Positions 32,508 through 42,538 of a stretch of 64,000 nucleotides of DNA are shown here, one piece after another. The translations under genes were made by a program, and so were the position numbers. Under the pieces are notes generated by a model, which had not been told where the DNA came from, made no database searches, and saw nothing but the letters and a program-made list of their open reading frames with translations. This stretch comes from Candidatus Sulfotelmatobacter sp. GTDB lineage: Bacteria; Acidobacteriota; Terriglobia; Terriglobales; Acidobacteriaceae. The stretch covers positions 112,685-176,684 of the forward strand of contig JASHNU010000079.1 of the NCBI GenBank assembly GCA_030041475.1, in the 5' to 3' direction. The stretch's first letter is position 1. Each line of letters opens with the position of its first letter.

Positions 32508-33874
32508 TCGGTATGCGCGGTCTGCGCTGGAACGGCTTGCACAGCGTGCTCTTGCGTCAGCAAACTCTTCAGGGCTTCGAGCGTCCTCGAAGTTGCGCCC
32601 GTCTGCGAGCGCAGCGTTTCCGCCGCGCGCCGTCCGAGGGCGCGCCGTTCCTGATCGTCGGCGAACAGATGCATGAGAGTGAGTGGCAACTCGGCCACGC
32701 TGACAATCCGCACGGCGTCGCGGCTCTGAAACAAACTCACGATATCGCGGAAATTTTCCGTGTGGTTCCCCACCACGATGGCTACACCATGCTGCGCTGG
32801 CTCGATAATATTGTGCCCGCCTCGCGGTACCAGGCTTCCGCCCACGAACGCAACGTCGGCCAGCGCATAAAGGGCCGACAGCTCGCCGATGGAATCCAGC
32901 AGCAGCACTCCGCCGGCGAGGGGTTCGCCCGCCCAATGCGAGCGCCGATAACAGCGAATCCCCAATTGTCCGACCAGAGCCGCGACCTGGTCGAAGCGCT
33001 CGGGATGCCGCGGTGCGAGAATCATCACAGTCCGTGGATGCCCCACTCGCACATTCTCAAACGCGCGCAGCAAAACCGGCTCTTCATCTTCGACCGTGCT
33101 GCCGCAAACCAGAACCGGCCCCGTTCCCTCCGCGGCCAGCGCACGCTGCAGGCTCTCCACGATCGCTGGCGGCGCTGCTGGGCTTAGGTCGAACTTCAGA
33201 TTGCCCGTTACCTGCACTCGCTCCGCCTGCGCCCCAATCGACAGCAGCCGGGCGCGGTCCGCCTCAGTCTGCGCCAGAAACAGATCAATCACTGCCAGCA
33301 CTCTCCGCAGCGCCCAACGGAAGCGTCGATAGTTGGGCCACGAACGATCCGAGATGCGCGCGTTCACTACCGCGATGCGCGCGCCGCTCGCATGCGCCAG
33401 ACGCAGAAAATTCGGCCAGAATTCGGTCTCAGCCAGCACGACCAGCTCCGGCCGCAACGCCTGCAAATACGGCCGTATCGTGAAGGCAAAATCCAACGGA
33501 AAGTAAAACACGTTCTCAGCGCCAAAGCGTTTGGCGGCCAGCGCCTGGCCCGAATCGGTCGTGGTGCTCACAACCACCCGATACTGAGAAAGGTTCCGCC
33601 GCATCTCTTCAACCAATCGGCTCACCGCCAGCACTTCCCCAACCGATACGGCATGAATCCATATCACGCGCTGCGCCACATCCCCAGCCCGCGCCATGAT
33701 TCGCGCAGGAACTTTCCCCATGCGTTCGGCAAAACCGGCGTGGTACTTGCCGTGGCGCGCGATCTGGTAGAGCCAGTACGGCAGGCCCAGCAGCATCAGC
33801 AGCGCGAGCGCAAAACTGTAGAGAAGATAGCTCAAGCTGAGCCATTCTAAACCGCCGCTCGGCGGCCCGAGCAT
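32504..33874 (-). CDS. waaA: 3-deoxy-D-manno-octulosonic acid (Kdo) transferase
   Basis: 456 aa; IWIHAVSVGEVLAVSRLVEEMR, GNLKFDL, VGGSLVPRGGHNIIEPAQHGVAIVVGNHTENFRDI; N-terminus may start slightly downstream. Confidence 0.93.
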   Translation of the reverse strand: MLGPPSGGLEWLSLSYLLYSFALALLMLLGLPYWLYQIARHGKYHAGFAERMGKVPARIMARAGDVAQRVIWIHAVSVGEVLAVSRLVEEMRRNLSQYRVVVSTTTDSGQALAAKRFGAENVFYFPLDFAFTIRPYLQALRPELVVLAETEFWPNFLRLAHASGARIAVVNARISDRSWPNYRRFRWALRRVLAVIDLFLAQTEADRARLLSIGAQAERVQVTGNLKFDLSPAAPPAIVESLQRALAAEGTGPVLVCGSTVEDEEPVLLRAFENVRVGHPRTVMILAPRHPERFDQVAALVGQLGIRCYRRSHWAGEPLAGGVLLLDSIGELSALYALADVAFVGGSLVPRGGHNIIEPAQHGVAIVVGNHTENFRDIVSLFQSRDAVRIVSVAELPLTLMHLFADDQERRALGRRAAETLRSQTGATSRTLEALKSLLTQEHAVQAVPAQTAHTD

Positions 33875-33894
33875 CCACCTCTTATAATCACGTC

Positions 33895-34548
33895 ATGCGC
33901 TCATCGAGAAGTACATACGCAATTCCGTGCGCTCTCTGCCTGGCGCTACTCACTCCCCTTTTGCTGTTGGCCAAGACGTTCGTAAAGCCCGTGGCGCACC
34001 CCGCCGGCACCTACCCGGCGCACGACAGCCATACCGACGACAAAGTCGCCATCGCCGCCGATCCCTACGACACGGGCGAAAAAGCCAAGGTCTTCTCTAT
34101 GGACTTTCCGCAACATGGCTTTCTCCCCGTCTTTTTCGTCGTCACCAATGATGGCGACCGCCCCATTTCCATCGCCAACATGGAAATCACGCTGATGACG
34201 CGCAATCATTCCAAGCTCACCCCGACTTCTTCGGAAGACATCTACCGCCGGCTCTCCAATCCCCAAGCCAACACGCATCCCACTCCCTTTCCGATTCCTC
34301 ACAAAAAGGTGAAAGGCACGGTCAGCCAAAAGGACATGGATGAGATCGAATCCGCGCAATTCGCCGCCCGGGCAGTCGAGCCGCACACCACGCAGTCGGG
34401 ATTCCTTTTCTTCGATGTCGGCGGCATCTCCGAGCCCCTCGCGGACGCCAATCTCGACGTCACCGGCGTCGCTGACGCCAACGGAAAAGAATTGCTGTTC
34501 TTTGAGATTTCAATGCAGAAATATCTCAGCGCACAATCGAAGCAGTGA
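33895..34548 (+). CDS. Secreted hypothetical protein
   Basis: 217 aa; signal-like N-terminus ([17 protein letters not shown]). Confidence 0.7.
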   Translation: MRSSRSTYAIPCALCLALLTPLLLLAKTFVKPVAHPAGTYPAHDSHTDDKVAIAADPYDTGEKAKVFSMDFPQHGFLPVFFVVTNDGDRPISIANMEITLMTRNHSKLTPTSSEDIYRRLSNPQANTHPTPFPIPHKKVKGTVSQKDMDEIESAQFAARAVEPHTTQSGFLFFDVGGISEPLADANLDVTGVADANGKELLFFEISMQKYLSAQSKQ

Positions 34549-34736
34549 TCCTATATGTGGGGACAGCCACCCTCGGTCGGGGTCCCCGACGCGCCCGGTT
34601 TTGGCGCGGTGGGGTGATCAGCTGTCCAGTCGAGCGAGGCTCGACAGGCCATCTCGCCGCCAGGCTGTTCCCGGCGGCCGCGAGGGACCTTTCCCAACCG
34701 GATCACCGAGACCTGCCATTTATAATTTCTACTTCC

Positions 34737-36212
34737 ATGGCCACGACCGCCCAACCTTCCATCGCCGCTCACCCGAAGTTCGAACCCGTCATCGGGCTGG
34801 AAGTGCACGTCCAACTGCTCACGGCCAGCAAGATTTTCTGCTCCTGCTCCACGCGGTTCGGCGCGCTTCCGAACACCAACGTGTGCCCGGTCTGCCTCGG
34901 TATGCCCGGCGCGCTGCCCGTCCTCAACAAGAAAGCCGTCGAGTTCGCCACGCTCGCCGCCATGGCGCTGAACTGCCGCATCAACGAAAATTCCATCTTC
35001 GCCCGCAAGAACTATTTCTATCCCGACCTGCCCAAGGGATACCAGATTTCGCAATACGACAAGCCTCTCGCCGAGCATGGCTACATTGAGATTCCGGCGG
35101 CATCGGGTAAGAAGAAAATCGGCATCACGCGGGTCCACCTGGAAGAAGACGCTGGCAAAAGCCTCCACGAAGGCTTTCCCGACTCCGACGAAAAAACCGC
35201 CATCGATCTCAACCGCACCGGCGTACCGCTGATCGAAATCGTCAGCGAACCTGACATCGCCTCGCCCGACGAGGCCTATGAGTACCTCACGCGCCTGAAG
35301 GAAATCATCCTCTACACCGGCGTCAGCGACTGCAACATGGAAGAAGGCTCGCTGCGTGCCGACGCCAACGTCAGTGTGCGGTCGCGCGGGCAGAAGGAAT
35401 TGGGCACCAAGACCGAAATCAAAAACGTGAACTCGTTTCGCTTCATCCGCGAGGCGCTGGAGTACGAAATCGCTCGGCAGATTGATGTGATCGAGTCCGG
35501 CGGCAAAATCACGCAGGAGACTCGCCTTTACAACGCCAACGAAGGCAAGACCTACGGCATGCGCTCAAAGGAGCAGGCTCACGATTACCGCTACTTTCCC
35601 GAGCCTGATCTTTTGCCGTTGGTCGTTGACGAAAAGTGGAAGGCCGAAATCGCCCGCGCTCTGCCCGAACTGCCTGAGGCCCGCCGAGCCCGCCTGATAA
35701 AGGACTACGGCATCACGGAATACGATGCGCAGGTGCTGACCGTCTCGAAATCGCTTGCCGATCAATTCGAAGAGGCGGCGAAAGCGGCGAAGAATCCCAA
35801 GCGCGTCGCCAACCTGGTGCAGGGCGAGCTGATGGGGCGCCTCAAAGCGAAGGGCATCGCGATCGAGCAGTCGCCGATTTCCATGCGTGGGGTCGCAGCC
35901 TCGGCCGATCTGGTCGAGTCCGGCACGATTTCGGGCAAGATGCTCAAGGATCTCTACGATTTGTCCTTCGAGCGCTCAAAGGATTTCGCCGTCATCTATG
36001 AAGAAGAAGGCCGCCCGCAGCAATCCACCGACACATCCGCGCTCTTGCAGATCATCGACGAGATTCTCGCAGCCAATCCCAAGCAGCTCGAGCAATACCG
36101 TGCCGGCAAGAAAACCATGCTCGGTTTCTTCGTCGGCCAGGTCATGAAAGCCTCCAGGGGCCAGGCCAGTCCGCAGCTGGTCAACGAACTGCTCACCAAG
36201 AAGCTGGGTTAG
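34737..36212 (+). CDS. gatB: Aspartyl/glutamyl-tRNA amidotransferase subunit B
   Basis: [57 protein letters not shown]; internal ATG chosen within the 34545 ORF. Confidence 0.97.
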   Translation: MATTAQPSIAAHPKFEPVIGLEVHVQLLTASKIFCSCSTRFGALPNTNVCPVCLGMPGALPVLNKKAVEFATLAAMALNCRINENSIFARKNYFYPDLPKGYQISQYDKPLAEHGYIEIPAASGKKKIGITRVHLEEDAGKSLHEGFPDSDEKTAIDLNRTGVPLIEIVSEPDIASPDEAYEYLTRLKEIILYTGVSDCNMEEGSLRADANVSVRSRGQKELGTKTEIKNVNSFRFIREALEYEIARQIDVIESGGKITQETRLYNANEGKTYGMRSKEQAHDYRYFPEPDLLPLVVDEKWKAEIARALPELPEARRARLIKDYGITEYDAQVLTVSKSLADQFEEAAKAAKNPKRVANLVQGELMGRLKAKGIAIEQSPISMRGVAASADLVESGTISGKMLKDLYDLSFERSKDFAVIYEEEGRPQQSTDTSALLQIIDEILAANPKQLEQYRAGKKTMLGFFVGQVMKASRGQASPQLVNELLTKKLG

Positions 36213-36343
36213 ACCTGTATCGTCTAGAGATTGTTTGGGACCGGGTCTCTGACCCGGTCCTCCGCAGCCATCCAGGTACATGCCCAACCTGTGACTTCAG
36301 TCATATGATCCAGGCTTCGCCCACACGCTACGATAACCTTGCC

Positions 36344-37003
36344 ATGAAGCTCAAGCTTGACCGCATCATCAGCATCGCGACGCTGATTGCCTCGCTGGTG
36401 GCCATCGTTCTCGTACTGAAGAAGCCGGCACCGGTCGCGCCGCCGCAACCGCCCCGCGCCATCGCGGAACACGCTCAGTCTTTCGAGCACAAGATGGAAC
36501 AGTTCGATCAGGAAACGCAGCAATCGGCCGCGAGCAGCCCCTCGCCGGCGCAGTCATCGCAACCGCAGACTCAGCCCGGGGCAGCCACCGCGCCCAAGGC
36601 CGAAGTGCACATCAATTCCGACGAAATCAGCGCGGTCCTCGCGCAAACGCTCGGCACCGCCGGCGCCTCAGGCCTTACTCCCGACTCCAATGTCGGCAGC
36701 GGCTCGCCCAGCATCAAAGATCAGCAGGTCAGTTTCGACGGCGACCTCGTCCACGGCCAGTTCCTGACCGAAATCGCCGGAAAAGACGTGTGGATCACAA
36801 TCTCCGGCCACATCGGAGAAAAAGACGGCTACGCCACGTTCGACCCGACCGAGTTCAAGGTCGGAGACCTGAACGTGCCAGTCTCCCTCGTAAATCCCGA
36901 ATTGCAGAAGAAATTGTCGGAAGAACGCGACCGCCTCAAGCTTCCCGACAATGTTGGCAGCGTGAAAGTGGAGAACGGCCAGCTGGTGATGCAGCAGAAA
37001 TGA
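36344..37003 (+). CDS. Hypothetical protein with N-terminal transmembrane anchor
   Basis: MKLKLDRIISIATLIASLVAIVLVLKK then P/Q-rich linker. Confidence 0.75.
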   Translation: MKLKLDRIISIATLIASLVAIVLVLKKPAPVAPPQPPRAIAEHAQSFEHKMEQFDQETQQSAASSPSPAQSSQPQTQPGAATAPKAEVHINSDEISAVLAQTLGTAGASGLTPDSNVGSGSPSIKDQQVSFDGDLVHGQFLTEIAGKDVWITISGHIGEKDGYATFDPTEFKVGDLNVPVSLVNPELQKKLSEERDRLKLPDNVGSVKVENGQLVMQQK

Positions 37004-37074
37004 CCGTGCTTGCCGGGCGTCCGAGCCCGGCGCGGTCATCCCGAGCGAAGCGAGGGATCTCTGGCCATCCAATC

Positions 37075-38604
37075 TCACCCCACCCGATTCTCCCCAGCCA
37101 CGTTCGCATACCATCGTCCGGAGTCCTTGATCGTCCGCTGCTGCGTTTTGAAATCGGTGTAGGCTAGGCCGAAACGCTGGCTGAATCCCTCCGCCCACTC
37201 AAAATTGTCCATCAAGGTCCACGCATGATATCCGCGGACATCGGCTCCCTCCACAATCGAGCGCGCCAGGGCCGCGAGATACTCGCGATGATAGGCCACT
37301 CGGCGCGAGTCCCGAATCACTCCGTTCGCGTCCGGCCTGTCGTTGTAAGCGCAGCCGCTCTCGGTAATTTCGATAACCGGCCGGTTGAAGTCGCGCGTGA
37401 CGCGCATGACCATGTCATACAACGCCTTCGGCCACACCTCCCAGCCGAGATCGGTCTTCGGGCCCTCGTGTCCGCTTTCCATCTTCACGGGAAACAGCCA
37501 GTCTTGCGCGTGAGCAGCCCGCTCCACTGCGCTCGGCGCCGATGCAATCGTGCGGTAATACAAATTGATTCCGATGAAATCCAGTGGTGCGAGCGTTTTT
37601 TCCATGTCGCCTGACTTCACGCCCATCGCCGTCTCCGGCAGGAACGTCAGTGCCTCCGGATATCGCCCATGCAGCGCCGGCTCCAAGAACCAGGTGTTCG
37701 TAATGGCATGTGCGCGCTCCGCCGCCAGCTTGTCGTCGTCGGAATCGCTGGCCGGTTCGCATGGGGACATGCTGAACGCCGTTCCCACCCGTGCCGTCGG
37801 CCGCACCGCTTTGAGCGCACGAAATCCCTCGCCCTGCGCCAGGTTCACCACGTGCGTGGCGCGCAGAAAATCGAGCAGGCTCTTGTGTCCAGGCGCGTGT
37901 GTCCCTTCCAGATATCCCAGATCGACGAATGCCGCCGGCTCGTTGAAGAGGATCCAGTCCGAGACGCGATCGCCCAAGCCCTGCGCCATCCGCTGCGCAT
38001 AATCGGCGAAACGACCCACGGTGTCGCGATTCGTCCAGCCGCCCGCGTCGTCGAGCGCCCGCGGCAAATCCCAGTGATAGATCGTCACAAATGGCCGAAT
38101 GTGCGCTTCCAGCAGCGCATCCACCACGCGGCTGTAATAATCGAGCCCCTTGGAGTTCGCCTGGCCCGTGCCCGATGGCTGAATGCGCGGCCAGGAAATG
38201 GAAAACCGGTAGCTCGTCAGATTCATCGCCCGCATCATCGCCAGGTCGTCGCGCCAGCGATGATACGAATCGCAGGCTACGTCGCCCGTATCGCCGTTCT
38301 TGATCTTGCCTGGCGTGTGCGCGAACCGATCCCAGATCGACTCGCCCTTCCCGTCTTCATTCCACGCGCCTTCAATCTGATACGCCGCCGTCGCGGTACC
38401 CCAGAAAAATCCTTTGGGAAACGTTGCGTGAAAGGCGTCGCCGGAATTGCCGCTAAATGTTGAGCCACTGAACTGCTGGCCTGACGCGGCTGCCGTTGTT
38501 GCCTTCGAAGACTTGCTGCACGCCGAAAACAGGATCCCCGGCAAACCGGCGGCAGCGCCGATCCCGAGAACCGACTGCACAAATTTTCGGCGAGTCAGGC
38601 GCAA
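37075..38604 (-). CDS. Beta-glucosidase, GH1, with Tat/lipoprotein-type signal
   Basis: 509 aa; MRLTRRKFVQSVLGIGAAAGLPGILFSACS; FPKGFFWGTATAAYQIEGAW, TLMDNFEWAEGFSQRFGL. Confidence 0.95.
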   Translation of the reverse strand: MRLTRRKFVQSVLGIGAAAGLPGILFSACSKSSKATTAAASGQQFSGSTFSGNSGDAFHATFPKGFFWGTATAAYQIEGAWNEDGKGESIWDRFAHTPGKIKNGDTGDVACDSYHRWRDDLAMMRAMNLTSYRFSISWPRIQPSGTGQANSKGLDYYSRVVDALLEAHIRPFVTIYHWDLPRALDDAGGWTNRDTVGRFADYAQRMAQGLGDRVSDWILFNEPAAFVDLGYLEGTHAPGHKSLLDFLRATHVVNLAQGEGFRALKAVRPTARVGTAFSMSPCEPASDSDDDKLAAERAHAITNTWFLEPALHGRYPEALTFLPETAMGVKSGDMEKTLAPLDFIGINLYYRTIASAPSAVERAAHAQDWLFPVKMESGHEGPKTDLGWEVWPKALYDMVMRVTRDFNRPVIEITESGCAYNDRPDANGVIRDSRRVAYHREYLAALARSIVEGADVRGYHAWTLMDNFEWAEGFSQRFGLAYTDFKTQQRTIKDSGRWYANVAGENRVG

Positions 38605-38720
38605 AACGAAACCAGGGCCCCTTCAGAGATTTGGACGTATTTTAGCGGAAAGCACACACAGAACGGCAGGGAACACACAGGGGAGTTACATCTTCCAACA
38701 ACCCTTTTGCGCAGAAACGC

Positions 38721-39530
38721 TCAGTAAATATGAAAGTCAACTTGCACAGCAATCTGCACCGGCACTGGACCGCCATTTTTCATCGCTGGCTGGAACTTCC
38801 AGCTGCTTACTGCCTCCACGGCCTTTTCATCTAACCCCATGCCAAGTGGCGAAGTGATCTGCAGGTCTCTAGCCTCTCCAGAGGCATCTACCAACAGTGT
38901 CAAAGTCACTATCCCCTGGTACCTCGCCTGCCGGGCCTCCTTCGAGAATCGCGCGCCTACGTTTTTGACGACCACAGGTGGCGAAACTTCTCCGCCTACC
39001 TTGAAGAAATGCCTCGACTCGTCGTTAGCGGAAGCGCTCCGCGACCGTCCTTCCAATTTGTCAAAATAATCGCGCGAGTACTCGGGGACGATCTCGCTTA
39101 TCGACTCCGTCGGCCTCAGGAAGATCGAGTTCATGGCAGACGACACTTCGTCCGCATTAGGTTGATCCGACCCGAGCTCGATACCAATTTCCACTTTCTT
39201 TTCGTCTGAGAGTCTCTCCGGTTTTTGCTTGGAATCGAACCTGATGTAGACCCGCTTGCCCTCGATCTGCAGTCCACGGCCGTGCCGCTTGATGCGTTTC
39301 ACGTCAATTTGCCCATCCGTCGTCCACGGACCAGTCGCAGCAGAACCAGCCAGCGAGCCGTCGGCCCGAAATGACAGATGTTCCCCTTCGTAGAAATGGC
39401 GCAGGGTAAGGGTTTTTCCGGCCTAGTCTTTCAATTGCTCGTCGACGTCATCGTCCGCTTTGGCAAACGACGGTCGCAGCAGCATCGCAAGCATCACTGC
39501 CGCCAGCGAAATGATCCTTCCCGCCTTCAT
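38721..39530 (-). pseudogene. TonB C-terminal-domain (energy transducer TonB family) protein interrupted by an in-frame TAG at 39423-39425
   Basis: In one frame: MKAGRIISLAAVMLAMLLRPSFAKADDDVDEQLKD*AGKTLTLRHFYEGEHLSFRADGSLAGSAATGPWTTDGQIDVKRIKRHG...GIVTLTLLVDASGEARDLQITSPLGMGLDEKAVEAVSSWKFQPA. Confidence 0.75.
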
Positions 39531-39541
39531 GACGATGAAGT

Positions 39542-41260
39542 CTACTCCGGGTTCAGGCTGTCATACATCTTCCACAACTTGTCGGCGGTCGCCCGGTAGA
39601 TCACCCACCCCGTCCCCGCATCCGACGTTTCTTTGAACAGCAACTCCCCGCGCCCGTCGCCGTCGGCGTCCACCGCGTCCACCAGTTCGAGCCGGGGCGT
39701 CACATCCAGATGGAACTTGTCGGTGATTCCGGAATACAGGGGAAGCAAGTTGTTGTAGATGTCCGTTAGCGCCACCAGCACGATCGAATACTGCAGATCG
39801 GAATAGCCCGGCCCCGCCGCCGCGGGCGGCGGCAGATGCGCCTCGGCACTGAACACGATGATCGGCTGATTGCTCGTCCACAAATCGTAAGTCGTCATCT
39901 GCACGTTGCTCAGAATCGGCTCGGGGGCCTTCACGGCCTGGGGGTGACGCGTCTGCGCTGCCGCCGGTTTTGGAGCGATTTCTGCCTTCGCCTGCGCAGC
40001 CAGATACGCCTTGAGTCGCTGCTTTGCCACCTCAGTAATCTGCTGGCGGCGCTCTCCTTCTTCGTCTTTGAGCCAGTCGAAGCTGAAGGGATGTGGAGTC
40101 GGCCCCCCGGCATCAGAAATCGCCGGGATGAGCTGCACCGGAGTTTTCTCTGCCGTCGTCCCGGATTTGCCTGCCTTCGCCGGTGTTACCCCGGGCTTGC
40201 TGTAACCCGGAAAATCGTCATCCGAAAACGGCTGTGTGGGTTTGCCCCTTCGCAGCCGCGGACGATTCCCCTCCGCCGCGCCGCTATCGGACTCCGGCGG
40301 CTTCGTCTTGGTTGATTTTTCTGCCGACGCCGAGCCTGTGTTTCCCGCGCCCGGCTGATTTGGACCTGGCTGACTTGCACCAGGCTGTTTTGAGCCAGCC
40401 TGATTTGGACCAGCCTGATTTTGATCAGGTTGTCCCTGGCCAGCTTGGCCCTGGGCCGCTGTCGATTCGCTGGCCGGCGCGCTCGATCCCGCCTGCGCCG
40501 GCGTTTGGCTGGCTGCTCCCGAATTTGCTTCCTCGGCCGGCCGTTTCAAGCGTGGTGGTTCGTCACTCGAAGTGGACGATCCACTGGACTGCGAAGAAGC
40601 CGGCGGTGAAGCGGTAGCCGGAGCCGGAGACGCAGCTTGCCCCGCCGAAGTTTGACCAGCCGCCGCCTGCCCGCCAGCCGACGCCGGCTGCGGATTTCGT
40701 GTCAGGCGGGGCCGGTCATCCGTGGTGCCGATGCCCTTCGGCACGCCCTCCGCCTTCATGGGTGCGTTCGGCTTCTCGGTTCCTGCAGGCACCCAGGCCC
40801 CGGTCCCGATCCATGGGATCTGAGCATTTGCGGCTGTGCTGTGCAACGCACTGCCTACCGTAAACAATCCCTGAGAATTGCCCGTACGCTCGACCTCGTA
40901 CACGGTTCCCGTCTCTAGCGCCATGGGAACCGGGTCGGCTTTGTACGCCGACGCATCCCAGAACTTGCCGTTGATCAGGATCGCGATCGGCACCAGCGAA
41001 GACTTGCCGTTTGCCGCCAGTTGCAGCACCGCCACTGCCCGCGGCCCGGCATCTTTCTTGCGCGGCGCCTTGCGCTCGCCCGTAAAAATCTGTGGCCGCT
41101 GTTCCTGCGCTTGGCTCCCCGCTCCGAGCGACACAAATCCCGCCGCCAGCAGCACCCCGAACGCGGTCCGGTATAGAATCTTTCCCAACGCCGCCCGGTA
41201 CCACGCGTTATCCACCGCGCCGGAGCTGCCGAAACTCGATTTTTTTTGTGAGACAGCCAT
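39542..41260 (-). CDS. Large secreted P/Q/G-rich hypothetical protein
   Basis: Signal-like YRTAFGVLLAAGFVSLGAGSQAQ; low-complexity central linker; C-terminal VDADGDGRGELLFKETSDAGTGWVIYRATADKLWKMYDSL. Start uncertain: ATG 41260, GTG 41215 or TTG 41188. Confidence 0.75.
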   Translation of the reverse strand: MAVSQKKSSFGSSGAVDNAWYRAALGKILYRTAFGVLLAAGFVSLGAGSQAQEQRPQIFTGERKAPRKKDAGPRAVAVLQLAANGKSSLVPIAILINGKFWDASAYKADPVPMALETGTVYEVERTGNSQGLFTVGSALHSTAANAQIPWIGTGAWVPAGTEKPNAPMKAEGVPKGIGTTDDRPRLTRNPQPASAGGQAAAGQTSAGQAASPAPATASPPASSQSSGSSTSSDEPPRLKRPAEEANSGAASQTPAQAGSSAPASESTAAQGQAGQGQPDQNQAGPNQAGSKQPGASQPGPNQPGAGNTGSASAEKSTKTKPPESDSGAAEGNRPRLRRGKPTQPFSDDDFPGYSKPGVTPAKAGKSGTTAEKTPVQLIPAISDAGGPTPHPFSFDWLKDEEGERRQQITEVAKQRLKAYLAAQAKAEIAPKPAAAQTRHPQAVKAPEPILSNVQMTTYDLWTSNQPIIVFSAEAHLPPPAAAGPGYSDLQYSIVLVALTDIYNNLLPLYSGITDKFHLDVTPRLELVDAVDADGDGRGELLFKETSDAGTGWVIYRATADKLWKMYDSLNPE

Positions 41261-41732
41261 GCATCTTAATGATAAAGCTCCCGAGTTCGCTTTGCAGGAC
41301 GAGAACAGCAAGGAAGTCAAACTGAAAGACTTTCGCGGCAAAACGGTCATCTTGTTTTTCTATCCCAGGGCCAACACGCCCGGTTGAACCATAGAAGCTC
41401 GCGGGTTCCGCGACTCATACAAACAGATTCAAAAAACCGGCGCCGTGCTGCTTGGCATCTCCGCCGATACGTCGAAAGCGCAGAAAAGTTTTGCCGAGAA
41501 GAACGACCTCCCGTTCACCCTCCTGGCCGACTCCGACAAGAAAGTTGCCGAAGCCTTCGGCGTGATGAAAGAGAAAAACATGTACGGTAAAAAAGTCTGG
41601 GGCATTGCCCGGACTACATTCGTCATCGGCCCCGACGGCAAAATTCAGCACATCTTCGAAAAGGTCAATCCCGAGGGCCATGCCGAGGAAGTGCTCGCGT
41701 ATATAAGAGAATTGTCGAAAAGCGCTCCATAG
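41259..41732 (+). CDS. Candidate selenocysteine-containing peroxiredoxin (BCP/AhpC-TSA family); UGA at 41385-41387 read as Sec
   Basis: MHLNDKAPEFALQDENSKEVKLKDFRGKTVILFFYPRANTPG-[UGA]-TIEARGFRDSYKQIQKTGAVLLGISADTSKAQKSFAEKNDLPFTLLADSDKKVAEAFGVMKEKNMYGKKVWGIARTTFVIGPDGKIQHIFEKVNPEGHAEEVLAYIRELSKSAP*; UGA aligns with the Cys of the TPGCTxEAxxFRD signature. Confidence 0.8.
41397..41415 (+). promoter_or_regulatory. Candidate bacterial SECIS hairpin
   Basis: UCGCGG-GUU-CCGCGA (41399-41413), 6-bp stem, or 5 bp with loop GGUUC; apical loop begins 17 nt after the UGA. Confidence 0.55.
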
Positions 41733-41834
41733 CCGGATTTTGGGTGGCGCAGCGCTTCAGCGTTGCGACAGACGCTACCGATTGTTAAGGGCTTCAGCCC
41801 CTGAGGGAACGCTTCTAAGCGGGCAACTGAAACT

Positions 41835-42512
41835 ATGCATGTCGGCCATCCCGAACCTCCTCTCAGAAATCACAACGTCAGCATTCAGCCCCTGCCTCGC
41901 TCTTTCTTCGCCCGCTCGCCCCGCCGCGTGGCGCGCGAGCTTCTGGGCAAAGTCCTCGTCCGCACAGGAGACGGCCACACTCCTCGCCTGACCGCGCGCA
42001 TTGTCGAAGTCGAGGCCTACCTCGGTGAGCAAGACCCCGCTTCCCACGCTTATCCCGGGCCAACATCGCGCAACGCCGTCATGTTTGGCCCTGCAGGCTA
42101 CGCGTACGTCTACTTCATCTACGGCAATCATTACTGCCTGAACGTTTCCTGTGAACGCGAAGGCCGCGCCGGAGCGGTTCTCTTTCGCGCCCTCGAACCG
42201 CTCACAGGAGTCGAAGAGATGGCCCGGGCGCGCGGCATCGCTATCAGCCACCCACGCGACCTGCATCAGCGAGATCTGGTCAAACTCACCAGCGGCCCCG
42301 GCCGCCTGGGAGAAGCCTTCGGCGTCACCCGCGCGCGCGATAACGGCTGCGATCTTACCTTGCCCGCGAGCGGCTTGTGGATCGGTGCCGATGGCTACCG
42401 CGTCCGTGTGATCCGGGTGACCCCGCGCATCGGCATCACCAAAGCCGCCGAGAAGCGTCTCCGCTATTTCATTTCCGACAACCCATTCGTCTCCGGCCGC
42501 AAGACTCTCTAG
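41835..42512 (+). CDS. 3-methyladenine DNA glycosylase (MPG/AAG family)
   Basis: 225 aa; ARELLGKVLVR, IVEVEAYLGEQDPASHAYPGPTSRNAVMFGPAGYAYVYFIYGNHYCLNV. Confidence 0.93.
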   Translation: MHVGHPEPPLRNHNVSIQPLPRSFFARSPRRVARELLGKVLVRTGDGHTPRLTARIVEVEAYLGEQDPASHAYPGPTSRNAVMFGPAGYAYVYFIYGNHYCLNVSCEREGRAGAVLFRALEPLTGVEEMARARGIAISHPRDLHQRDLVKLTSGPGRLGEAFGVTRARDNGCDLTLPASGLWIGADGYRVRVIRVTPRIGITKAAEKRLRYFISDNPFVSGRKTL

Positions 42513-42538
42513 ACTTCTTGACGAAGGGAGTAAACTAT

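Noticed and set aside
31563-32936. 457-aa version of LpxK
   Set aside because: The N-terminal ~140 aa overlap kdtA out of frame; the TTG at 32507 coupled to the kdtA stop is the better start.
40330-40460. Apparent tandem repeat array (NQAGPNQAGSKQPGASQPGPNQPG region)
   Set aside because: Short imperfect coding repeats of a P/Q/G linker, not a CRISPR or a mobile element.
40878-41387. 169-aa + strand ORF ending at the UGA
   Set aside because: Only the last 42 codons (from 41259) are peroxiredoxin; the upstream part is antisense to the secreted protein gene and has low-complexity character.
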